64,000 bases of DNA from Methanotorris igneus Kol 5 (GTDB lineage: Archaea > AGJL01 > Methanococci > Methanococcales > Methanococcaceae): contig NC_015562.1 of NCBI RefSeq assembly GCF_000214415.1, positions 434,001 through 498,000 of the forward strand, given 5' to 3'. The position numbers and the translations under genes are program-made. This document shows, piece after piece, positions 17,651 through 27,924 of the stretch. The notes under the pieces were generated by a model. That model saw only the letters and a program-made list of their open reading frames with translations, made no database searches and was not told where the DNA came from. The number at the start of each line of letters is the position of its first letter. Within the stretch, counting starts at the first letter, position 1.

Positions 17651-18049
17651 CTAAAAATTAATGTCTGGAATTCCTATTGTTGTTAATTTTGCATATTTTA
17701 CGTCATTCAAACTTTTTAACTTTTCAGTTAGTTCAATTATCCTTTCCTTTGAACCTTTAACGACAATAACTCTCAAAAGTTCATCATTTACAATAGATTG
17801 AAAAGAAACTAAAACAACATCTTTATAATTTTTTTCAATTTCTAATATCTGCTTATATACTTTTGGGTGATATATTAGAGTTATATCTCCTGCTTTTGAT
17901 TCTATTCTGTGAAGCCAGTTGTATTTTTTTACATAATCCACCAAAGCTTCCCTAATAACTTCAGATCTTGATTTGTTTAGTTCTTTTGTGATACCTTCCA
18001 ATTCTTTTAAAAGGTCTCTTTGAATAGTCATAGTTATTCTTTCCATCAT
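17651..18049 (-). CDS. NikR-like ribbon-helix-helix regulator lacking the nickel ligands
   Basis: A 132-residue protein with an N-terminal ribbon-helix-helix domain (RITMTIQRDLLKELEGI, residues 4-20) and a C-terminal ACT-like domain as in NikR. In canonical NikR the site is H...HxH...C. Here the segment reads VSFQSIVNDELLRVIVVKG, so the HxH pair and the Cys are absent. It is therefore probably not a high-affinity nickel sensor. It may sense another ligand and act on neighbouring genes; the divergently placed mrt operon is an obvious candidate, but no operator is proven. The ATG follows GGTGG. Confidence 0.75.
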   Translation of the reverse strand: MMERITMTIQRDLLKELEGITKELNKSRSEVIREALVDYVKKYNWLHRIESKAGDITLIYHPKVYKQILEIEKNYKDVVLVSFQSIVNDELLRVIVVKGSKERIIELTEKLKSLNDVKYAKLTTIGIPDINF

Positions 18050-18286
18050 GAAAAACCACCAATTAATAATACCTCTACTACTAACAACAAACGATTGATA
18101 ATAATTAAATAACCAAAAGTATTAAGACATGCGCTCTTATTTTTAGTATTATCCCATATAAAAATATTGTTATTAAATATCATTTGGACTATTCCTAATG
18201 TGATGGTATTAATATTATAAAATTTTGTCATCTAAAATATTACCAAACAAATAGAAAGTATTATATATGATGACATTAATTATATT

Positions 18287-18412
18287 GTGGTGGGAGGGGC
18301 TTTACACAAAGCCACATATACCATAGGAACCACTCCTACACTATAGCCATATTGCGGAGTTGTTGTCTCTATTTACACTGCTTCCATAGGCTCACCGATG
18401 ACATATATTTTT
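18287..18412 (+). ncRNA. Candidate structured RNA upstream of mrtB
   Basis: A GC-rich stretch lies in the 550-bp gap before mrtB. A TATA box (TATTATATATG, about 18259-18269) lies at the right distance. Ends GGTGGG and CTCACC pair, enclosing hairpins GGCTTT/AAAGCC and TAGGA/TCCTA plus a third arm beginning at TAGCC and closing at GGCT. It ends in a T-rich tract (from 18408) typical of archaeal termination. It is therefore probably an independent small RNA rather than part of the mrt leader. It may be an H/ACA or other guide RNA; I cannot name the class. Confidence 0.45.
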
Positions 18413-18498
18413 TTATTTTTTTATTATTTTTTTAGTAGAAATTATTAACTTATCATCTATATAAGTATTTTTATTTTACTATCCGTAAATAAATGAAA

Positions 18499-18600
18499 AA
18501 TTTTATATACCAAAAATCATACTATTCTTAAAAAGTTATTATATATTTATTACAAATTTTTATAAAATGTTCAATTAATAATAAAATTTAAGGTGTTGTT
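18499..18600 (+). promoter_or_regulatory. mrtBDGA promoter and leader
   Basis: A TATA element (AATTTTATATACC, 18499-18511) is followed by an AT-rich leader of roughly 65-70 nt and AAGGTG before the mrtB ATG. Confidence 0.55.
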
Positions 18601-19935
18601 ATGGTAATATATGAAGATAGAATAGATTTGTATGATGAAAGAGGGAAATTGTTGGAGGAAAATGTACCATTGGAAGCGATAAGTCCAATGATCAATCCGA
18701 CAATTGAGAAAATAATCAATGATGTTAAGAGATCTGTTGCTGTAAACCTCTCTGGGATTCAGAATGCATTAAAAACTGGAGCAGTTGGAGGTAAAGCATG
18801 TTTTTGTCCAGGGAGAGAAATTGATTTGCCAATAGTAGAAAATGCTGAAATTATTGCAGAAAAAGTAAAAAAATTAGTTCAAATTCAGGATGGGGATGAT
18901 ACAAACGTCAAATTAATCAACAAAGGAAATCAAATGCTAGTTCAACTCCCTTCAAAAAGATTGAAGATGGCTGCAGATTATACAGTATCCACCTTAGTCA
19001 CAGGAGCAGCAGTAATCCAAGCAATAATCGATACATTTGATGTAAATATGTTTGACGCCCCTGTTGTTAAAACAGCAGTTTTGGGAAGGTATCCGCAGAC
19101 GGTTGATTTCCATGGAGCAAACATTGCAGCATTGCTTGGACCACCAGTTATGCTTGAAGGATTGGGCTATGGGTTGAGGAACATCATGGCAAACCACATT
19201 GTAGCAATTACAAGGAAAAAGACACTGAATGCAGTTGCTTTGTCATCAATTTTAGAACAAACAGCAATGTTTGAAACAGGTGATGCAGTAGGGGCATTTG
19301 AGAGATTGCACTTACTTGGTTTGGCATTCCAAGGATTGAACGCAAATAACCTTGTTTATGAAATTGTCAAGGAAAATGGTAAAAATGGAACAGTAGGGAC
19401 TGTTGTTGCATCAGTAGTTGAAAGGGCTTTGGAAGATAAAGTAATTAGGCCAATGAAAACAATGCCTTCAGGATTTACTGTTTATGAGCCAGTAGATTGG
19501 GCATTGTGGAATGCCTACGCAGCAGCAGGGCTTGTAGCAGCAGTAATGGTAAACATTGGGGCTTCAAGAGCCGCACAGGGAGTGGCTTCAACCGTTCTTT
19601 ATTACAATGACATCCTTGAATATGAAACAGGATTGCCAGGAGTTGACTTTGGTAGAGCAGAGGGAACTGGAGTTGGATTCAGTTTCTTCAGCCACTCCAT
19701 CTATGGTGGAGGAGGACCAGGAACATTCCACGGAAATCATGTTGTTACAAGACACAGTAAAGGGTTTGCTATCCCATGTGCCGCTGCTGCAATGTGTTTA
19801 GATGCAGGAACCCAGATGTTCTCTGTTGAAAGAACATCAGCATTGGTGGGGACAGTTTATAGTGCTATTGATTACTTAAGAGAGCCATTGAAGCATGTTG
19901 CAATAGGGGCAAGAGAAGTTAAAGACAAAATTTAA
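18601..19935 (+). CDS. mrtB: Methyl-coenzyme M reductase II, beta subunit
   Basis: A 444-residue beta subunit of MCR, the nickel-F430 enzyme releasing methane from methyl-CoM and CoB. Recognisable blocks are [11 protein letters not shown] near residues 62-73, [10 protein letters not shown] near 119-128, and [21 protein letters not shown] near 373-393 at the active-site entrance. Gene order B-D-G-A without mcrC marks the operon as isoenzyme II (mrt). Length is normal. Confidence 0.93.
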   Translation: MVIYEDRIDLYDERGKLLEENVPLEAISPMINPTIEKIINDVKRSVAVNLSGIQNALKTGAVGGKACFCPGREIDLPIVENAEIIAEKVKKLVQIQDGDDTNVKLINKGNQMLVQLPSKRLKMAADYTVSTLVTGAAVIQAIIDTFDVNMFDAPVVKTAVLGRYPQTVDFHGANIAALLGPPVMLEGLGYGLRNIMANHIVAITRKKTLNAVALSSILEQTAMFETGDAVGAFERLHLLGLAFQGLNANNLVYEIVKENGKNGTVGTVVASVVERALEDKVIRPMKTMPSGFTVYEPVDWALWNAYAAAGLVAAVMVNIGASRAAQGVASTVLYYNDILEYETGLPGVDFGRAEGTGVGFSFFSHSIYGGGGPGTFHGNHVVTRHSKGFAIPCAAAAMCLDAGTQMFSVERTSALVGTVYSAIDYLREPLKHVAIGAREVKDKI

Positions 19936-19980
19936 GAAATATATCAATTCACTTTTTATAATTTTTAAAATGGTGAAATT

Positions 19981-20517
19981 ATGGAAGAAAATGGAATCGA
20001 AGTTGTTGACATCAAAATCTTCCCACACAGATACCTAAAACCTGAAACTTCTGAAAAAGTATTGAATGCCATCTATGATTTGGGTGATGATATAATTAGG
20101 GTTATTGTTCACGGCCCTTCTTTGCCAAAGTATGTTTACTATGGCCCTGCAAGAGGAATGCCAGTAAACCACTCAGATAGGAAAGTTATCAAAATTAAAG
20201 GCGAGGAAGTAGAGCTAACTGTTAAAGTTGGAGAGATTATTGTTACTGTTCCTTTTGAAAAGGCAATGGAAATAGAGAAAAAATTACATAAAATTTGCAA
20301 AGAGAACTTTCCTTATGGATATGACATTTATGTTGGGGCATTTACAAAAGTAAGACCAACAGTAACTGACTATCTAAAATATGGAGAGAGATTTGTCAAT
20401 GAAGTGGATAAAAGGTTAATTGGAATTACTGACCCAAGAAGTAAATTTGAATCTGCTGTCAAAATAATTCCAAAAGAAGAAAAAGAAGATGAGGAAAAAA
20501 GCAGTAAAGAGGAGTAA
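19981..20517 (+). CDS. mrtD: Methyl-coenzyme M reductase II operon protein D
   Basis: A 178-residue accessory protein, not part of purified MCR and probably involved in assembly or F430 loading. Typical features are IKIFPHRYLKPET near residues 11-23 and GPARGMPVNHSDR near 52-64. It ends in a long acidic/lysine tail. It lies 45 bp after mrtB; the ATG follows GGTGA. Confidence 0.9.
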   Translation: MEENGIEVVDIKIFPHRYLKPETSEKVLNAIYDLGDDIIRVIVHGPSLPKYVYYGPARGMPVNHSDRKVIKIKGEEVELTVKVGEIIVTVPFEKAMEIEKKLHKICKENFPYGYDIYVGAFTKVRPTVTDYLKYGERFVNEVDKRLIGITDPRSKFESAVKIIPKEEKEDEEKSSKEE

Positions 20518-20561
20518 TATGTCAGTAAATCAAAAAGCACTTAACTTAATGAGGTGATTTT

Positions 20562-21359
20562 ATGGCATACAAGCCTCAATTTTACCCAGGAGAAACATTA
20601 ATAGCAGAAAATAGAAGAAAGCACATGAATCCAAATTACGAGTTAAAGAAGCTGAGAGAAATTTCAGATGACGATTTAGTTAGGGTTTTAGGACATAGAA
20701 ACCCAGGAGAAAGCTACAAAACTGTTCACCCACCATTAGAAGAAATGGACTTTGAAGAGGATGTTATAAAAGAAATTGTAGAGCCAATTCCAGGGGCAAA
20801 AGAAGGTATTAGAGTTAGATACATCCAATTTGCCGATTCAATGTATAACGCTCCAGCTCAACCTTATGACAGAGCAAGGACATACATGTGGAGATTTAGA
20901 GGGGTTGATACTGGAACTCTATCAGGAAGGCAGGTTATTGAGATTAGGGAACTTGACTTGGAGAGAATTTCAAAATGGCTTGTTGAAACAGAAATTTTTG
21001 ACCCTGCAACATGTGGTATGAGAGGTGCAACAGTTCACGGACACTCATTGAGATTAGACGAGAATGGTCTTATGTTTGATGGATTGCAGAGATACATCTA
21101 CGATGAAAAAACAGGACATGTTATTTATGTAAAAGACCAAGTTGGAAGACCGTTAGATGAGCCTGTAGATGTTGGAGAACCCCTCCCACAAGAATATTTG
21201 GCAAAAATTACCACAATTTACAGAAAAGACAACATTGGAATGAGAGAAGACAAAGAGGCATTAGAAGTTGTTGAGATAATTCATATCGCAAGGACTGAGG
21301 GTGGATTTGGGTTAAATGTATTTAAAAAGGATTTAAAAAGAAGATTGGGTGAAAAGTAA
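20562..21359 (+). CDS. mrtG: Methyl-coenzyme M reductase II, gamma subunit
   Basis: A 265-residue gamma subunit with the family signatures [16 protein letters not shown] near residues 5-20, [18 protein letters not shown] near 44-61, and [17 protein letters not shown] near 153-169. Its stop TAA shares its last A with the mrtA start codon (translational coupling). mcrC, found between D and G in the mcr operon, is absent. Confidence 0.94.
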   Translation: MAYKPQFYPGETLIAENRRKHMNPNYELKKLREISDDDLVRVLGHRNPGESYKTVHPPLEEMDFEEDVIKEIVEPIPGAKEGIRVRYIQFADSMYNAPAQPYDRARTYMWRFRGVDTGTLSGRQVIEIRELDLERISKWLVETEIFDPATCGMRGATVHGHSLRLDENGLMFDGLQRYIYDEKTGHVIYVKDQVGRPLDEPVDVGEPLPQEYLAKITTIYRKDNIGMREDKEALEVVEIIHIARTEGGFGLNVFKKDLKRRLGEK

Positions 21360-23014
21360 TGGATGCTGAAAAGAAACTATTCCTAAAAGCATTGAGGGAG
21401 AAATTTGAAGAGGATCCAAAAGAAAAATACACAAAGTTCTACGTATTTGGAGGATGGAAGCAATCAGCAAGAAAAAGAGAATTCTACGAATATGCACAAA
21501 AAATAGCAAAGGAAAGAGGAATTCCTGGATATAATCCAGACATTGGAGTCCCATTAGGGCAGAGAAAATTAATGACCTACAAAATATCTGGAACTGATGC
21601 ATTTGTAGAGGGGGATGATTTACACTTCTGCAACAACGCTGCAATTCAGCAACTTGTTGATGATATTAAAAGAACTGTTATCGTTGGTATGGATACTGCG
21701 CATGCAGTTTTAGAGAAGAGGTTAGGGGTAGAAGTTACGCCTGAAACAATCAACGAATACATGGAAACCATCAACCACGCATTGCCTGGAGGGGCAGTTG
21801 TCCAAGAGCACATGGTTGAAGTTCATCCGGGATTAGTTTGGGATTGTTATGCAAAGATATTCACTGGAAATGATGAATTAGCAGATGAGATTGATAAGAG
21901 GTTTTTAATCGATATAAATAAAGAGTTTCCAGAAGAACAGGCAGAAATGCTAAAGAGGTACATTGGAAATAGGACATACCAAGTAAGTAGGGTTCCAACA
22001 CTCGTTGTTAGATGTTGTGATGGAGCAACAGTTGCAAGATGGTCTGCAATGCAAATTGGTATGTCATTCATTACAGCATACAAACTCTGTGCTGGGGAGG
22101 CAGCAATTGCTGACTTCTCCTACGCTGCAAAACACGCTGATGTTATCCAAATGGGTACTTTACTGCCTGCAAGAAGAGCAAGAGGTCCAAACGAACCTGG
22201 TGGAGTTCCATTTGGTATATTTGCAGATATTATCCAAACTTCAAGGGTAAGTAATGACCCAGCAGAGATAACCTTAGAGGTTATTGGAGCAGCGGCAACA
22301 TTCTACGATCAAGTTTGGTTAGGAAGTTATATGTCAGGAGGAGTAGGATTTACCCAATATGCAAGTGCAACATATACAGATGATATCTTAGATGATTTTG
22401 TGTACTATGGATTGGATTATGTTGAGAAAAAATATGGTTTATGTGGAACAAAACCAACAATGGATGTTGTGAGGGATATTGCAACAGAAGTAACGTTATA
22501 TGGTTTAGAGCAGTATGATGAATACCCTGCATTGTTGGAAGATCACTTTGGAGGTTCTCAAAGAGCAGCAGTTACCGCTGCAGCAGCAGGATGTTCAGTT
22601 GCATTTGCAACAGGAAATTCAAACGCTGGAATTAATGGATGGTATTTAAGCCAAATCTTACATAAGGAATACCACAGCAGATTAGGATTCTATGGATATG
22701 ATTTGCAAGATCAATGTGGTGCTGCTAATTCATTATCAATTAGGAGCGATGAAGGTCTGTTGCATGAGGCAAGGGGGCCCAACTATCCAAACTATGCAAT
22801 GAACGTCGGACACCAACCAGAATATGCAGGAATTGCTCAGGCACCACACGCGGCAAGGGGAGATGCTTTCTGTTTCAACCCATTAATTAAGGTAGCGTTT
22901 GCAGATAAGCATCTTGTCTTTGACTTCAAATGGCCAAGAAAATGCATAGCAAAAGGAGCATTGAGGGAGTTTGAGCCAGCAGGAGAGAGGGATTTAATTA
23001 TTCCTGCCCATTAA
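21359..23014 (+). CDS. mrtA: Methyl-coenzyme M reductase II, alpha subunit
   Basis: A 551-residue catalytic subunit. Gln149 in [11 protein letters not shown] corresponds to the axial F430 ligand. [25 protein letters not shown] near residues 256-280 carries the His and Arg that are methylated in known MCRs. [20 protein letters not shown] near 322-341 is the canonical active-site stretch, and [17 protein letters not shown] holds the thioglycine/S-methylcysteine neighbourhood. All landmarks are intact. It overlaps mrtG by one base. Confidence 0.95.
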   Translation: MDAEKKLFLKALREKFEEDPKEKYTKFYVFGGWKQSARKREFYEYAQKIAKERGIPGYNPDIGVPLGQRKLMTYKISGTDAFVEGDDLHFCNNAAIQQLVDDIKRTVIVGMDTAHAVLEKRLGVEVTPETINEYMETINHALPGGAVVQEHMVEVHPGLVWDCYAKIFTGNDELADEIDKRFLIDINKEFPEEQAEMLKRYIGNRTYQVSRVPTLVVRCCDGATVARWSAMQIGMSFITAYKLCAGEAAIADFSYAAKHADVIQMGTLLPARRARGPNEPGGVPFGIFADIIQTSRVSNDPAEITLEVIGAAATFYDQVWLGSYMSGGVGFTQYASATYTDDILDDFVYYGLDYVEKKYGLCGTKPTMDVVRDIATEVTLYGLEQYDEYPALLEDHFGGSQRAAVTAAAAGCSVAFATGNSNAGINGWYLSQILHKEYHSRLGFYGYDLQDQCGAANSLSIRSDEGLLHEARGPNYPNYAMNVGHQPEYAGIAQAPHAARGDAFCFNPLIKVAFADKHLVFDFKWPRKCIAKGALREFEPAGERDLIIPAH

Positions 23015-23138
23015 AATAATTTTCTTTAAAATAGTTTTTAATTTTTTGGATTATTTATTATTTAGGTAATCAATGATTTTTTCGAATTTATTAGTAAGTT
23101 CTAGATTTTCCTATAATTTTCTTTTTACCTTATTAATT

Positions 23139-24050
23139 TTACTGTTCATGCTCAATCCATCCAAAATACTTTTCAATTATATACCATGCTCCCTGCGGAG
23201 GGATTAAACCGATTTCAGTAATAATTGCATCGATGTATTGGGAGGGAGTAACATCAAAAGCAGGATTTCTTATTTTTATTTTTTTATATTTTCCCTCAAA
23301 TTCAACGACTTCCTCTGGATTTCTCTCTTCAATTTCTATTAATTCTCCAACAATTGTTTTTGGATGGAACTTGTAGGTTTCAGCAGCGGTTAAAAATGGA
23401 ATTCTTGCTTCATGTGCTATTAAGGCAATTTGGGATGTTCCTATTTTATTGACAAGGCATCCATTGGCAGTTATTGCATCTGCCCCCACAACAACAATAT
23501 CTACTTCTTTTATAAAATATCTAACCGCAGAATCTACTATTAATGTTACATCAATCCCCTCATCGCAGAGTGCTTTTGCTGTTAAATAACCTTGATTTCT
23601 TGGCCTTGTTTCAGTGCAGAAAACTTTAATATCTTTCCCCTCATGATACGCTGTTTTTATAACTTCAATTGCCGCCTCTGAATTGCAGTGCGTTAAGATT
23701 GTGTATCCATCTCTTATTCTCTTAGCCCCAATCTTACCAATATTTTTTGTGGCATTTTTTGAGGAGATTATAAATTCTTCTGCCTTTTTTATAACTGATT
23801 CTTTTGGGTTTTCATCCTTTAATCCATTTAAAACATATTTAACTGCATTTGGTAATGATACGGCAGTAGGTCTTGCAGACCTCAATAACTCCCCAGCTTC
23901 AAGGATTTTCTTTTTAAATTCTTCATCATCCAAATGCATTATAGTTTCTGCATATTCCTTTAACGCATTTGCCGCTGCTCTTGCTATCCTCCCCGCTCCC
24001 CTAACTTCCATGTTTTTTATTTTTTCGTAAGTTTCTTTTATGATATCCAT
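23139..24050 (-). CDS. Ribose-1,5-bisphosphate isomerase
   Basis: A 303-residue eIF2B-like protein converting ribose 1,5-bisphosphate to ribulose 1,5-bisphosphate in the archaeal AMP/RuBisCO pathway. Typical motifs are VRGAGRIARAAANAL near residues 15-29, GYTILTHCNSEA near 113-124, FCTETRPRNQGYLTAKAL near 143-160, and VGADAITANGCLVNKIGT near 191-208. The start is ATG 24050 behind GGTGA. An aIF2B or methylthioribose-1-phosphate isomerase role is less likely given the length and the RPRNQG motif. Confidence 0.88.
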   Translation of the reverse strand: MDIIKETYEKIKNMEVRGAGRIARAAANALKEYAETIMHLDDEEFKKKILEAGELLRSARPTAVSLPNAVKYVLNGLKDENPKESVIKKAEEFIISSKNATKNIGKIGAKRIRDGYTILTHCNSEAAIEVIKTAYHEGKDIKVFCTETRPRNQGYLTAKALCDEGIDVTLIVDSAVRYFIKEVDIVVVGADAITANGCLVNKIGTSQIALIAHEARIPFLTAAETYKFHPKTIVGELIEIEERNPEEVVEFEGKYKKIKIRNPAFDVTPSQYIDAIITEIGLIPPQGAWYIIEKYFGWIEHEQ

Positions 24051-24097
24051 TTTCTTCACCAATTAAAATTTAAAAAAATCTATTTATTTATCAATTT

Positions 24098-24406
24098 TGC
24101 CATTTGAAACTGTTTAATTTTTCATTGACGAATGTAGACATTAATGTATTTTCGTTTTCGAAATTTTTATATATGAGTTAATATACATATAAATATAAGG
24201 ATGATGCCTCTGATGAAGGTGGATACTGGAGACCTAAGGAGGCGGACTTTATCAGAGTTCTAAATCTTATGGGCGGAGTTGGGGTCCCCGCGACAGGGAT
24301 AGAGACCGATGATATGTTCCCGATGAACCCAGAGGGAACTGAGGCTGATGACATCCAAGTCCAACGTGGACATTATGTCTATGATTGTTCACGTTGGACA
24401 GACCCC
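24098..24406 (+). repeat. MRE-A copy 1: promoter-bearing structured RNA element
   Basis: A 309-bp element from TGCCATTTGAAACTG to CAGACCCC. A TATA box (TTTTTATATA, 24164-24173) predicts transcription from about 24198, giving an RNA of about 208 nt. Stems seen are GCCTC/GAGGC, CCC/GGG around GTCCCCGCGACAGGGA, GTTCCC/GGGAAC, and a terminal GTCCAACGTG/CACGTTGGAC. It differs from copies 2 and 3 at a few positions, including a 2-bp length change that breaks the ORF seen there. The 3' end supplies the stop of the CBS gene. Confidence 0.75.
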
Positions 24407-24777
24407 ATTAATTTTACAATATCTTTTGAACTTATTACACCAACAATTTTATCATCAAGTTCAGAACGGACATACAAATGATGGATGTTGTTTTCTATCA
24501 TAACTTCTACTGCTTTTTCGAGTGGTGCTTCAGGACTTATTGCAATGATTTTTGAGTTCATTATATCTTCAGCTTTTAAAGTATCTAAGTTCTCATGATA
24601 GTGTTTCAATATGTCAGTATCGGTAATAATTCCCCAAAATGCTTGGTTATCTGAAACTACAACTGATGAAATGTCATTTTCAGCCATTTTTTTGACAATG
24701 TCGGATATTTTATCATTTAAAGATACTTCAACAATTCCCCTCTTCATTATGTCTCTAACTAAGTATTTAGAAAGCAT
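24379..24777 (-). CDS. CBS-domain protein with repeat-derived C-terminus
   Basis: A 132-residue protein made of two CBS motifs ([16 protein letters not shown]... and [20 protein letters not shown]...), which form one Bateman module binding adenosyl compounds. It has no effector domain, so it probably regulates a partner. The start is ATG 24777 behind GAGGTG. The last eight residues GSVQREQS and the stop are encoded by MRE-A copy 1. The same tail occurs on the truncated gene at 34270, showing that the repeat is the donor. Confidence 0.85.
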   Translation of the reverse strand: MLSKYLVRDIMKRGIVEVSLNDKISDIVKKMAENDISSVVVSDNQAFWGIITDTDILKHYHENLDTLKAEDIMNSKIIAISPEAPLEKAVEVMIENNIHHLYVRSELDDKIVGVISSKDIVKLMGSVQREQS

Positions 24778-24903
24778 TCTTCCCACCTCACAATAAATTA
24801 AAGGACATAACTATTTTTTTTTCACAATACTATATATAACTTCCTAATTAAAATAAAAAAAGAGTTGTTATTAAAGAGAATTAATATTGTTGTGATTTTT
24901 ATA

Positions 24904-25881
24904 TTAAAACTCAACTTCTATCCCTAAAATATCTCTCTTACCTTTCAAAATATCTTCTGCTATCATTGCACTCCCTACTGCCCCACTCTCTCCGCTCAAG
25001 ACGAAAATATTTCCATCAACATATTCTTTAATCATCTTTGGAATGTTTATTGGGTGTTTTAATGTTCCTATGGAACCTGCCAAAACAACATTTTTGCTCT
25101 TATTTAAAAACATTAGTGAATTTATCTCCATAGCCACGCTTAATACTAATGAATCTACTGCCAACTTACAGTTTTTGTCGTTGAAATAGTTGTTTATTAT
25201 TGCCATCTTTGTATCTTCAACCCCTTTATATAATTTTGCTATCTTTACAGCCCCTGCTTTTGAGAATGCCTCATTTGCGGTGATTTCTCCACTATCTATT
25301 TTTCTAATCAACTCCAAATCTAATGGACCATGCAACATACCTATTGCCCCAATGCAGGCATCAAAACCTCCAAAAATTTTCCCATCTTTTATAAGCAAGG
25401 TTACGGTGTTTGATGAAATATCAGAGAGTATAAAATCCTCAAATCCAAAGGTTTTGTATGCATTATAGGCAATGGATATTTTTTCTGGCGAGGCAATGTG
25501 AGAATACAATGCCCTAAACCTCTCATCCATGCATTCTATTCCCCTATGCAAGCCAGGAATAACAACTGCTGGAATATTTGCATTTTTTATTTCATCATAA
25601 ACCTTAGTTCCTCCCCCAACCTTCTCTCCAACACCTTCAATATTCACAACTCCCCTATTTTTCACTTTTTCTATTGGCAGGATTTTGTTTATACCATCAC
25701 CCATTGAGTATGTAACTGCCATTAAATCAATATCCTCTAAATCAACGTGTTTTTTCAATTCTTCAATGTATGATTTGTTTTTGAGCTCTGTTCTCCTTAA
25801 TTTAAAAATAATCTTCTCATTCCCATCTTTTATACATGTTGTAATTCCAGAGGTTCCATGGTCAATTCCTACTGTTATCAT
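24904..25881 (-). CDS. Methanogenesis marker protein 12
   Basis: A 325-residue ASKHA (actin/hexokinase) fold protein: GIDHGTSGITTCIKDG at the N-terminus, ILSDISSNTVTLLIKDGKIFGGFDACIGAIGMLHGP near residues 153-187, and GSIGTLKHPINIP near 272-284. This family is restricted to methanogens; the function is unknown. The ATG follows GGTGG. It stands alone on the minus strand. Confidence 0.85.
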   Translation of the reverse strand: MITVGIDHGTSGITTCIKDGNEKIIFKLRRTELKNKSYIEELKKHVDLEDIDLMAVTYSMGDGINKILPIEKVKNRGVVNIEGVGEKVGGGTKVYDEIKNANIPAVVIPGLHRGIECMDERFRALYSHIASPEKISIAYNAYKTFGFEDFILSDISSNTVTLLIKDGKIFGGFDACIGAIGMLHGPLDLELIRKIDSGEITANEAFSKAGAVKIAKLYKGVEDTKMAIINNYFNDKNCKLAVDSLVLSVAMEINSLMFLNKSKNVVLAGSIGTLKHPINIPKMIKEYVDGNIFVLSGESGAVGSAMIAEDILKGKRDILGIEVEF

Positions 25882-25964
25882 GTTTCCACCAACTGATGTA
25901 ATTCAATTTGATGAACATAACTTTTATATATTTCATGTAATTCAATTAACTTTGGTGATAATGT

Positions 25965-26076
25965 TAGTGTTTTATTATAACGGCAAAACTTTGTTTTGCC
26001 ATTAACATTCCAAATAATAGTTAATTGTCCCTTATAATTTAATGGGGATTTAGTGCATTTGTAAGGCGAACAACTA
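25965..26076. repeat. MITE copy, degenerate (about 112 bp)
   Basis: TAGTGTTTTATTATAACGGC aligns loosely with MITE left ends. The right end GCGAACAACTA is well preserved. The GGCAAAAC/GTTTTGCC palindrome lies near the left end. No coding sequence. Confidence 0.5.
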
Positions 26077-26118
26077 ATAGTCAAAGATAAAATTCTTGGC
26101 ATAATTTTTGGTGATAGG

Positions 26119-26871
26119 ATGAGGATATTTTATATCTCACTCTTTATTATCTCACTGATGTTGGTTTTATTCATTATCTTGCCTGTAATAAATATGCTCT
26201 TAAATCCAGGGGATGTTAAAGGAGCGTTGATGGACAAGGAAGTTATTGATTCATTACTTGTAAGTTTATATGCTGCATCAACAGCAACCATTATAGCGTT
26301 ATTTTTTGGTATCCCACTCGGCTATCTATTGGCGAGGTATGATTTTAGAGGGAAGGACTTTGTTGAGGCAATTGTGGATTTGCCAATGGCAATACCTCAT
26401 TCTGTTGTGGGGATTATGATTTTATCTTTCTTTTATAATAATCCTATAGGCATCTTTAATAATTTTGGGGCGTATATTGTTGATAATTTCTGGGGAATTG
26501 TGGTTGTTATGTTATTTGTTGGTGTGCCTTTTATGGTGAATAGTGCAAGAGACGGATTTTTGATGGTTGATGAAGAACTTGAGCATGTTTCGAGGACATT
26601 GGGAGCATCTCAAATGAGGACATTCTTTAATATATCTCTCCCTCTAATATACAACAACATTATATCTGGAAGCATATTAACATTTGCGAGAGGGATTAGT
26701 GAGGTCGGAGCAATCTTAATAGTTGCATATTTCCCAAAAACAATGCCGGTTTTGATATTGGAAAGATTTAATAATTTTGGATTAAGTGCTTCAAAACCTA
26801 TTGCAGTGATTATGATTTTAGTTAGTATTATGATTTTTGCATTACTTAGATTAGTTAGGAAAAGAAAATGA
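26119..26871 (+). CDS. wtpB: Tungstate/molybdate ABC transporter permease
   Basis: A 250-residue membrane protein with about six helices and the EAA loop EHVSRTLGASQMRTFFNISLP near residues 154-174, which contacts the ATPase. The similarity to WtpB/ModB permeases and the adjacent ATPase with a C-terminal TOBE-like domain support tungstate or molybdate import, needed for formylmethanofuran dehydrogenase. The binding protein WtpA is not in the window. Confidence 0.82.
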   Translation: MRIFYISLFIISLMLVLFIILPVINMLLNPGDVKGALMDKEVIDSLLVSLYAASTATIIALFFGIPLGYLLARYDFRGKDFVEAIVDLPMAIPHSVVGIMILSFFYNNPIGIFNNFGAYIVDNFWGIVVVMLFVGVPFMVNSARDGFLMVDEELEHVSRTLGASQMRTFFNISLPLIYNNIISGSILTFARGISEVGAILIVAYFPKTMPVLILERFNNFGLSASKPIAVIMILVSIMIFALLRLVRKRK

Positions 26872-26965
26872 TTTTAAAAGCAAAATTTAGGAGAAAAAGT
26901 AAATTACCAAAAATTTGGTGAAAAAATTTATTAAATATGCTTAGGGTAGTTAGGAGGGAAAGATA

Positions 26966-27904
26966 TTGCTAAGAATAGAGAATTTATCAAAAATTTGGAA
27001 GGAATTTCAATTAAAAAATATAAATTTGGAAATTAACAAAGAATACTGCATTATCTTAGGGCCAAGTGGTGCTGGAAAATCAGTCCTATTAAAATGCATA
27101 GCCGGGATTTTGAAGGTTGATAGTGGGAAGATATACTTTAATGGGGAGGACATAACAAATCTCCCCCCTGAAAAGAGGAATTTTGGTTATGTTCCTCAAA
27201 ACTATGCTTTATTTCCAAACATGAATGTCTATAAAAATATTGCCTATGGTCTGAGGATTAGGGGTTATCCAAAACCAAAAATAGATAAAAAAGTTGAAGA
27301 AATTGCCGAGTTTTTAAATATAAAACATCTCCTAAACAGAAAACCCACAACATTAAGTGGAGGAGAGCAGCAGAGGGTTGCATTAGCAAGGGCATTAGTC
27401 TTAGAACCAAATTTACTTTTACTTGACGAACCAACATCTGCACTTGATATGAACAATAAAGAAAAAATCATTGGTGAATTAAAGAGGGTTGGAGAAATTC
27501 TCCCAATAATTCACATAACTCACGATTTCGTTGAGGCAAAAACACTTGGAGAAAAAATAGCAATCTTCATGGATGGAAAGCTTGTGGAAGTTGGGGATAG
27601 GGAGATATTTAAAAAACCAAAAAACGAAAGAGTTGCTAAATTTTTGGGTTATAATATTGTTAAAATAAATGGAGAAAAGTTCGCAATAGCTCCGGAAGAT
27701 GTTGTAATTTGTAGGGGAAGTAAGGGGAAAATAGTCAATATCATAGATTGTGGGTTTTATAAAAAAGTTATGGTTGATTTTGAGGGAAATATTTTAAGAT
27801 GTATTTTAAAAGAAGATAAAGAAGATATTGATTTAAATAATTTAAATATAGGGGATAGGGTTGGTGTTAAATTTGAAAATAAAATATATTTAGTTGGAAA
27901 ATAG
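26966..27904 (+). CDS. wtpC: Tungstate/molybdate ABC transporter ATPase
   Basis: A 312-residue ATPase: Walker A GPSGAGKS near residues 32-39, Q-loop YVPQNYALFPNM, signature LSGGEQQR near 129-136, Walker B LLLLDEP near 149-155, and switch His in ITHDF. A C-terminal regulatory region (from about 230) is TOBE-like. The start is a TTG at 26966 behind AGGAGGG. It pairs with wtpB 94 bp upstream. Confidence 0.88.
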   Translation: MLRIENLSKIWKEFQLKNINLEINKEYCIILGPSGAGKSVLLKCIAGILKVDSGKIYFNGEDITNLPPEKRNFGYVPQNYALFPNMNVYKNIAYGLRIRGYPKPKIDKKVEEIAEFLNIKHLLNRKPTTLSGGEQQRVALARALVLEPNLLLLDEPTSALDMNNKEKIIGELKRVGEILPIIHITHDFVEAKTLGEKIAIFMDGKLVEVGDREIFKKPKNERVAKFLGYNIVKINGEKFAIAPEDVVICRGSKGKIVNIIDCGFYKKVMVDFEGNILRCILKEDKEDIDLNNLNIGDRVGVKFENKIYLVGK

Positions 27905-27924
27905 AAAAGTAAGAATTTTGGAGT

